Of a stretch of DNA of 64,000 nt, positions 58,001-64,000 are shown in pieces. Within the stretch, counting starts at the first letter, position 1. Each line of letters opens with the position of its first letter. The DNA comes from Chlorocebus sabaeus (Eukaryota > Chordata > Mammalia > Primates > Cercopithecidae): assembly GCF_047675955.1 (NCBI RefSeq), contig NC_132909.1, positions 39,669,931-39,733,930 of the forward strand, read 5' to 3'. The notes under the pieces are model-generated. The model worked only from the letters and a program-made list of their open reading frames with translations. It was not told the DNA's origin and did no database searches. Both the position numbers and the translations under genes were made by a program.

Positions 58001-59006
58001 TTATTTCATAGGCATATATATGTAACAAAAACATACAGATCAAATTACATCTATATTAATAAGTGTGTGCAGTGTCTTGGGTGAGCACAATGCAAAAAAC
58101 CACACAGAAAAAAAAGAAATCTGTTAAATTTACCCGACACAGCTTTTCCTGCTTCCCATTGTAATAGAGTGCCTTTAGAGGTAAATTGCCAACTCTTGGT
58201 TTCTGTTTTAAAAGAAAGGTAAAATACTATCCCATTTACTTTTATTTCTAGTTTTTAGGGGCTTTTCCTGACACTGGTTTCTGTCTCTTATGACATAAAG
58301 TGTTGAAAGAAACCATGGCATAATTTGGAATGACAGTTTGAGTGCTGAAACCAAATAAAAATGTTACAGCAGCAGAGAGACCACAGTACCACAGAAAGAA
58401 AACAGGCATAGCAAGTGATTACTGACTCCTACAAAGTAACATGAGTAAACCCTCTTAATTAAAAATAAACACAAAATTTCAGACAACACATACCCTAAGA
58501 ACATATTGGAGAAATTCCCCTAATCATTAGACAAGATAGTTGTTTTCAGACTATGCCAGGACAAAACTACATTATAAAGACTTTGATAGGTAGCTTTTTT
58601 TGATGTCCACATCTCAATCAAAGATTATAATATATACAACATAGGGCAATATGATTCCACCAAAAATATAAAATTTTCAGAAAGAAACCATAAAAAGATA
58701 TATACATTAATTTTAAGAATTGATAATAAATTGAATAATACTGATTAAAATAGGAACAGAGACAACTACAGAAAATCAGAAAAATGAGGATGAGAACAAA
58801 AATATTTAAGATTTCAAAAAAACAGAAATTGTGGAGGTAAAAATATAAAAACTGATCCTAAAAGTAAGAAAAAATGATGTAAATATAAAGAAGCTCAACA
58901 AACTAGGATCACAGAAAGATATTTATAATAAACACATATATAAGCACGATTTCAAAAGTCACAAAGAAAAAATCTTTGAAGCTGCAAAATAAAACTGATG
59001 TGCCAG
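58001..59006. other. ZNF91 intron; no exon seen
   Basis: AT-rich intron sequence. The end (about 58790-59000) is faintly like L1M ORF1. I looked for KRAB A and B box exons on the minus strand here and found none. Confidence 0.5.
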
Positions 59007-59434
59007 GCCAGGCATGGTGGCTCACACCTGTATTTTAGGCACTTTGGGAGGCCAAGGCGGACAGATCACCTAAGGTCAGGAGTTCGAGACAAGCCTGGCC
59101 AACATTGTGAAACCCCGTCTCTACTAAAACTACAAAAATTAGCCAGGTGTGGTGGTGTGTGCCTGTAATCCCAGCTACTTGGGAGGTTGAGGCAGATCAT
59201 GAGGTCAGGAGTTCGAGACCAGACTGACCAACATGGAGAAAACTCGTCTCTACTAAAAATACAAAATTAGCTGGGTGTGGTGGCACATGCCTGTAATCCC
59301 AGCTACTCAAAAGGCTGAGGCAGGAGAGTCGTTTGAACCCAGGAGGCGGAGGCTGCGGTGAGCCAAGATCATGCCATTGCACTCCAGCCTGGGCAAAAAG
59401 AGCAAAATTCTGTCTCAAGAAAAAAAAAAAAAGA
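59007..59434 (+). mobile_element. Alu with an internal partial duplication (428 bp)
   Basis: A normal Alu start (aggcatggtggctcacacc) runs to gggaggttgaggcag, then jumps back to atcatgaggtcaggagttcg, so the segment from gaggtcaggagttcgagac to the second-monomer start occurs twice before the normal end and A tail. This is either an Alu-Alu recombinant or an internal tandem duplication. Confidence 0.85.
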
Positions 59435-60271
59435 AATTAGTAGTTAATACGTATTAAGATTTAGCTTTCAAGATAAAAACCTTTTAGCAAAATGTTGCAT
59501 GAAAATTTCAAGATGATTAATAAGACTACATATTTAAATATATTTTGTGGTAAAGTTTGTTTTTGACAAGTAAAAATAACTAAAAGAAGTACAGAGTTAT
59601 GATAGTTTTAAATTATATTCACATTTTAAAGTGTTTCTCCCACAAAAAAATATAGATTCATAAATAAATAGGATGTTGAAATTATAAGAATTTTACGACT
59701 ACTGAGCTACACAGGATTAGAAAATCATTCACAACAAACCTACACAACAAATATACAAGTTATAAAAAATACAAAGATAACATTTATACTGGCAAACAAA
59801 TATAGAGATAATTCTATTGGAAAAAGACATATGGCTCAATCATATTTGATTTTGCTCCAGATTGTCTTAAATTGCATAAAGTTAAATATTGGCATGCACA
59901 ATTATTATACTAAAATATCAAAGCATATATAGATGTGTGGTGGCATACCCTAAAATATATAACACAAAAATATAAAATTGCAAAACCAAATTAAAACATG
60001 GAATGTGAACCTTATTAGATACCATCAACTAGATTAACATATTCATTAAGAAAATCTTAGAAGAATATGGAAAAAAATAATACAGAGGTTACTTGAAAAT
60101 AAAAAAGGGTGAGAACTTCCCAAATTTTGATGTAATAAAAGAAAAAAAAAAAAACTCTAACCAATAATACTTGATTTAAATTTATTTCACTTTAAAAAGA
60201 AGATGAAAATAAAAAATTTCCAAAATAAAAAGTGAGAATGTTCATCACTACTAGCACAGTTCTACAAAAAA
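59435..60271. other. ZNF91 intron; no gene seen
   Basis: AT-rich; may include decayed L1M, not clear enough to place. Confidence 0.4.
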
Positions 60272-60405
60272 GTGCTACATGGGCTCCGTGGGCTCATGCC
60301 TGTAATCCTACAGTTTTAGGAGGCAAGTCTGTTAGAACACTAGAAACCAGGAGTTTCAGATCAGCCTGAGTAACGTGAGACTCTGCATATAACAATAAGA
60401 AATGC
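60272..60405 (+). mobile_element. Old Alu monomer (FLAM-like), heavily diverged
   Basis: ccgtgggctcatgcctgtaat, aggagtttcagatcagcctg and gtgagactctgcat follow the Alu left-monomer order with many changes and an A-rich end. Confidence 0.6.
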
Positions 60406-60669
60406 TAACATGAGTCAGTTTGGTTTAAAAAAAAACTACTGGACAGAATCATAAAATCATATATAAAATAAAGCTCTCTATTAAATGTAAATATACAAAT
60501 ACAGAAATCTTTACTATCATAATGATGATGCTTAAAACCCTGAAAGATCTTCCATAGAATATTTAAAACAGAATAAAAATTGTAATTGTAGACACCAAGA
60601 TCCCATTAGAAGATTCATATAAAAAGGAATAAGAAAACAGAAAACCTAGACAACACTATACACTGTATT

Positions 60670-61070
60670 TATTATTCTGCATATAGAGGAATACCTGAGA
60701 GTGGATAATTTATAAGAAAGCAAGTTTATTTGGCTCACAATTCAGCAGACTGTATAAAAAGTGTATGCCAGCATCTGCTTCTGGTGAGAGTGTCAGCAAG
60801 CTTACAATCATGGTGGAAGGTGAAGATTAATTGTACGTACCACATGATAACAGACAGAGCAAGTATGAGGTGAAGGAGCCAGGTTCTTTTAATAAACCAG
60901 CTTTCATTTGAATTAATAAAGCATACACATTTTGATTACCAAGAGGATGGTGCCAAACTATTCATAAAGACTTTGCCCCATGACCCAAACACCTCCTACC
61001 AGGTCCGACATCTAACATTTAGAATTAATTGTAGCATAAGGTTTGGGTAACATCGACATCAAAACCATTA
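60670..61070 (-). mobile_element. MaLR LTR (MST/THE1/MLT1 type)
   Basis: Words in order on plus: gaatacctgagagtggataatttataa, ttggctcacaattcagcag, gccagcatctgcttctgg, acaatcatggtggaaggtga, ccatgacccaaacacctcct, accaggtccgacatctaaca. These match the reverse of a MaLR LTR. It is the same superfamily as the fragment at position 1. Confidence 0.8.
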
Positions 61071-61196
61071 CAGACTAACTAGGTTTAACAGACACGTACA
61101 AAACTTTTCAGTCAAAAGCAAGGGAATACACAATATTCTTATTTGCACCTGGTGTATTCTATTATGACACACACTAAGTTTTATTAAATTTAAGAA

Positions 61197-61488
61197 TGCC
61201 AGGTGGGTGGTGTAGCTCATGCCCATAATCCCAACACTTAGAGAGACCAATGTGTGAGGATCACTTAGAGCTAAAAGTTTCTGGCCAGCGTGGGCAACAC
61301 AGTGAGACCCTATCCCTACAAAATAATCAAATAATTATTTAGAGGTGGTACTTTGTAGTTCCAACTACTTGAGAAGCTTAGGTGGAAAGATAACTTGAGC
61401 CCAGTAGGTTGAGGCTGCAGTGAGTCAAGATTATGCCAATACACTCCAGCTTGGGTGACAGAGTAAGATCCTGTCATCAAACAAAAAC

Positions 61489-61522
<34 letters not shown>

Positions 61523-61524
61523 AA
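61197..61524 (+). mobile_element. AluJ-like SINE with (CA)n tail
   Basis: ggtgtagctcatgcccataat to acactccagcttgggtgac, then aaacaaaaacaa and (CA)n at 61490-61518. A perfect 12-bp target duplication taaatttaagaa lies at 61185-61196 and 61525-61536. The CA repeat grew within the tail. Confidence 0.9.
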
Positions 61525-62104
61525 TAAATTTAAGAAGATCAGTATTATCCACTTTGTGTTTTCTGATGAAAACTATATTAAACTGGAGGTTAAAACTGAA
61601 AAATCCAAAAATACATTAAAATAAAACACTCTTCAACATATTTTTGCTCAGGAATAAAAAAATTTAATGTTTCAAAAATGTCAATACAACCTACAGTGGT
61701 AGACAAATTCAATATAATCTTTATAAAACTCCCAAAAGGAGTTTTTTAAAGAAATATTGTTTGAGATGTTAAAATTTTATTATGAACTATAGCCAACCAC
61801 CAATGGAAAAATACAAAGAGGCATTATAACTTCCGATTTTGAAACATATTAAAAGCAACAATAACAAAAACAACGTGTTACTCACACAAAGACAGATAAA
61901 CAGATGAAAGAACAGAGTAGAGCCCAGAAATGAACTCTTCTGTACATGGCCAAATAATCTCCCACAAAATTGACATGAGCACACAACAGAAGATAATCTT
62001 TTCAAAAAATTGTGTTAAAAACTGAATATCCATACTGATAAAGATCAATTATTTCCTTAAACCATATGTGAAAATCTCTTAGACACAAGAAGATAAGTTT
62101 TTTG

Positions 62105-62292
62105 TTGTCGTTGTTTGTTGTTGTTGTTGTTGTTGTTTTGAGATTGAATCTCGCTCTGTTGCCCAGGCTGGAGCACAGTGGCAAGGTCTCAGATCACTGC
62201 AACCTCCGCCCCGGGGTTCAAACAATTATCCTGCTTCAGCCACCCAAGTAGCTGGGATTACAGACACCGGGCACAGCGCCTGGCTAATTTAT
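62105..62292 (-). mobile_element. Partial Alu, minus strand, with (GTT)n tail
   Basis: gttgttgttgttgttgtt, then gagattgaatctcgctctgttg to cacagcgcctggctaattt. Cut short where a younger Alu follows. Confidence 0.88.
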
Positions 62293-62304
62293 GTATGTAT
62301 TTAT

Positions 62305-62597
62305 TTTTTTTTTTGAGATGGAGTCTCGCTCAGTCGCCCAGGCTGGACTGCAGTGTCACAATCTCGGCTCACTGCAAGCTTCCCCTCCCGGGTTCACACC
62401 ATTCTCCTGCATCAGCCTCCCAAGTAGCTGGGACTACAGGCGCCCGCCGCCACGCCCGGCTAATTTTTTGCATTTTTAATAGAGACGGGGTTTCACCTTG
62501 TTCGCCTGGCTGGTCTCGAAATCTTGACCTCGTGATCCAACCGCCTCGGTCTCTCAAAGTGCTGGGATTACAGGCGTGAGCCACCAGGCCCAGCGGC
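62305..62597 (-). mobile_element. AluY-like SINE, minus strand
   Basis: Oligo-T, gagatggagtctcgctcagtc, cgcccgccgccacgcccggc, to acaggcgtgagccaccag. Well preserved and CpG-rich, so relatively young; it abuts the end of the older Alu. Confidence 0.92.
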
Positions 62598-62631
62598 ATA
62601 AATTTTTAATCTATTAAACACATATGGGGAG

Positions 62632-62950
62632 GCGGGGCACTGTGGCTCATGCCTGTAATCCCAGCACTTTGGGAGGCCGAGATGGGTGGATCACGAGGTC
62701 AGGAGTTCAAGACCAGACCAGTCTGACCAAGATGGTGAAAATCCGTCTCTACTAAAAATGCAAAAAACAGCCGGGCAGGGCGGCGTGCGCCTGTAGTCTC
62801 AGCTACTCAGGAGGCTGAGGCAGAAGCATGGATTGAACCCAGGAGGTGGGGGTTGCAGTGAGCTGATATGGTACCATTATACTCCAGCCTGGGTGACAGA
62901 GCGAAACTCCATCTCTGCCTCTCTCTCTCTCTCTATATATATATACATAT
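62632..62950 (+). mobile_element. Alu, plus strand, with CT/TA microsatellite tail
   Basis: ggcggggcactgtggctcatg to actccagcctgggtgacag, followed by ctctctctctctc and tatatatata. Confidence 0.9.
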
Positions 62951-63409
62951 ACATATATGAAACACATGACATTAGTCTTGGTGCCAAATTCTTAGATAAT
63001 TAAATGCATGAGCAACGAAGAAAAAAAAAACAGAATAATTTTACTACACTACACTTAGAAATTTCTGCATATTTAAGTAAACATTTAATAGAGAAATAAT
63101 GCCTACTATAAAATGGGTGAAAATATTTACAAATTACATGTGATAAGAGTGAATATCCAAAAAATATAAACAACTTGTAAAACGGAATAAAGTCGAATAA
63201 CTCTATTTAGAAATAGACAAATAATTAAAATAAAATTTCATTTAAAAATCAAATGAAAAATTTGAAAGGACACACAAAATTACTAATTTGTAGAGAAATA
63301 CATTAAAATCACAATGAAAAACAAAATCCCCTCCCACCCACTTAAATGGTCACTATCAATTTTTTAAAAACACCAAATCTGTTGATAATGCAATAAAAAT
63401 GAAACCCTG

Positions 63410-63704
63410 GGCTGGGCACAGTGGCTCACACCTTTAATCCCAGCACTTTGGGAGGCTGAAGCAGGCAGATCACGAGGTCAGGAGTTCCAGACCAGACTGC
63501 TTAACATGGTGAAACCTCGTCTTTACTAAAAATACAAAAATTACCCAGGTGTGGTGACATGTGCCTGTAATCCCAGCTAGTCAGGAGGCTGAGGCAGAAG
63601 AATCACTTCAACCCAGGAGGTGGAGGTTGGAGTGTGACAGTATCGTGCCACTGCACTCCACCCTGGTGACAGAACAAGAATTTGTCTCAAAAAAAAAAAA
63701 AAAA
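63410..63704 (+). mobile_element. Alu, plus strand
   Basis: gggctgggcacagtggctcac to gccactgcactccaccctgg with an A17 tail; inserted in the intronic L1M. Confidence 0.92.
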
Positions 63705-64000
63705 AGGAAACTTATTGATTGTTGGTGGAAAGCAGGATGCACCCATTATTTTATAATGCTATAAATATACTTTAAATAAAATTATCAATTTTAATAAAAA
63801 TTCCATTTATGAATCTATATCTAAAATATGCATCATAGGACCCTGAAGACATATTTGATACAATGGAATATTATTCAACCTTAAAAAAAAAAAACTCATC
63901 ACATTTAAAGATACACTTTGAGATTATGTCAACTGAAATAAGCGAGTAACGAAATGATGAATATTACGATTTCACTTAGATATATAAAATAGTCAAACTT

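Larger units (their letters stand above)
61071..64000 (+). mobile_element. Old L1M ORF2 fragment, split by Alus
   Basis: L1M ORF2-type text appears at 61071-61184, 61537-62100, 62920-63405 and 63706-64000, in collinear order. Words include gtcaatacaacctacagtgg, ttataaaactcccaaaagg, gtgaatatccaaaaaatataaac, tggaatattattcaacctt and tatataaaatagtcaaactt. It runs off the window end. It is antisense to ZNF91, in its intron. No usable frame. Confidence 0.75.

Noticed and set aside
57760..64000. KRAB A or B box exons for ZNF91
   Set aside because: I looked for KRAB-type text and splice sites on the minus strand and saw none; they must lie beyond the window.
1..64000. CRISPR arrays, tRNA or rRNA genes, bacterial operons, SVA elements
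   Set aside because: None seen. Direct repeats here are satellites, zinc-finger units or transposons, and SVA would not be expected in an Old World monkey.

Overview
This is nuclear DNA from a primate, almost certainly an Old World monkey. The window is dense in Alu, L1PA/L1PB/L1M, MaLR, HERV-type LTRs, MIR, L2 and MER1. The Alu at 10480-10756 carries what I recall as the AluYR (cercopithecid-specific) diagnostic bases: ggccggatct, cccgggttta, acctcgcccggctag. The one clear protein-coding exon (54725-57735, minus strand) is the terminal zinc-finger exon of a KRAB zinc-finger gene. I recognise it as the ZNF91 orthologue, which places the window in the chromosome 19p12-type zinc-finger cluster. 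It has 32 full 28-residue finger units and, from memory of the human protein, lacks the finger block gained in the African great-ape lineage.

Layout. 1-1935: end of a MaLR LTR, then a degenerate minisatellite of about 74 bp units. 2015-7765: an almost uninterrupted polypyrimidine tract of about 5.75 kb. 7972-11045: an inverted repeat with arms of about 845 bp around a 1.1 kb GC/CpG-rich spacer; a young monkey Alu interrupts the right arm. 11.3-25.3 kb: comparatively repeat-poor DNA with MER1, L2, MIR, a few Alus and one solo LTR nested in an Alu; I see no gene there. 25.3-31.35 kb: full-length but dead L1PA, minus strand. 31.4-37.4 kb: a class I solo LTR, then a shredded plus-strand L1M with nested Alus and a local duplication. 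40.4-46.7 kb: an internally deleted class I (HERV-H/F-like) provirus with broken gag, pol and integrase, a second nested solo LTR and a surviving env transmembrane-subunit reading frame. 47.4-52.5 kb: a plus-strand L1 lacking ORF1. 53.0-54.7 kb: 3' flank of ZNF91 with decayed fingers. 57.7-64 kb: ZNF91 intron full of L1M, a MaLR LTR and Alus.

Only ZNF91 looks like a functional gene. Its upstream KRAB exons are not in the window and must lie beyond 64000. The rest is mobile-element sediment of the kind KRAB zinc-finger proteins typically target. The long reading frames over the pyrimidine tract are artefacts of a strand with few A residues. The features most worth checking are the ZNF91 finger architecture, the polypyrimidine tract with its higher-order period, and the CpG-rich inverted repeat. 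Percent identities and periods are eye estimates, and repeat-family names come from memory of consensus sequences.
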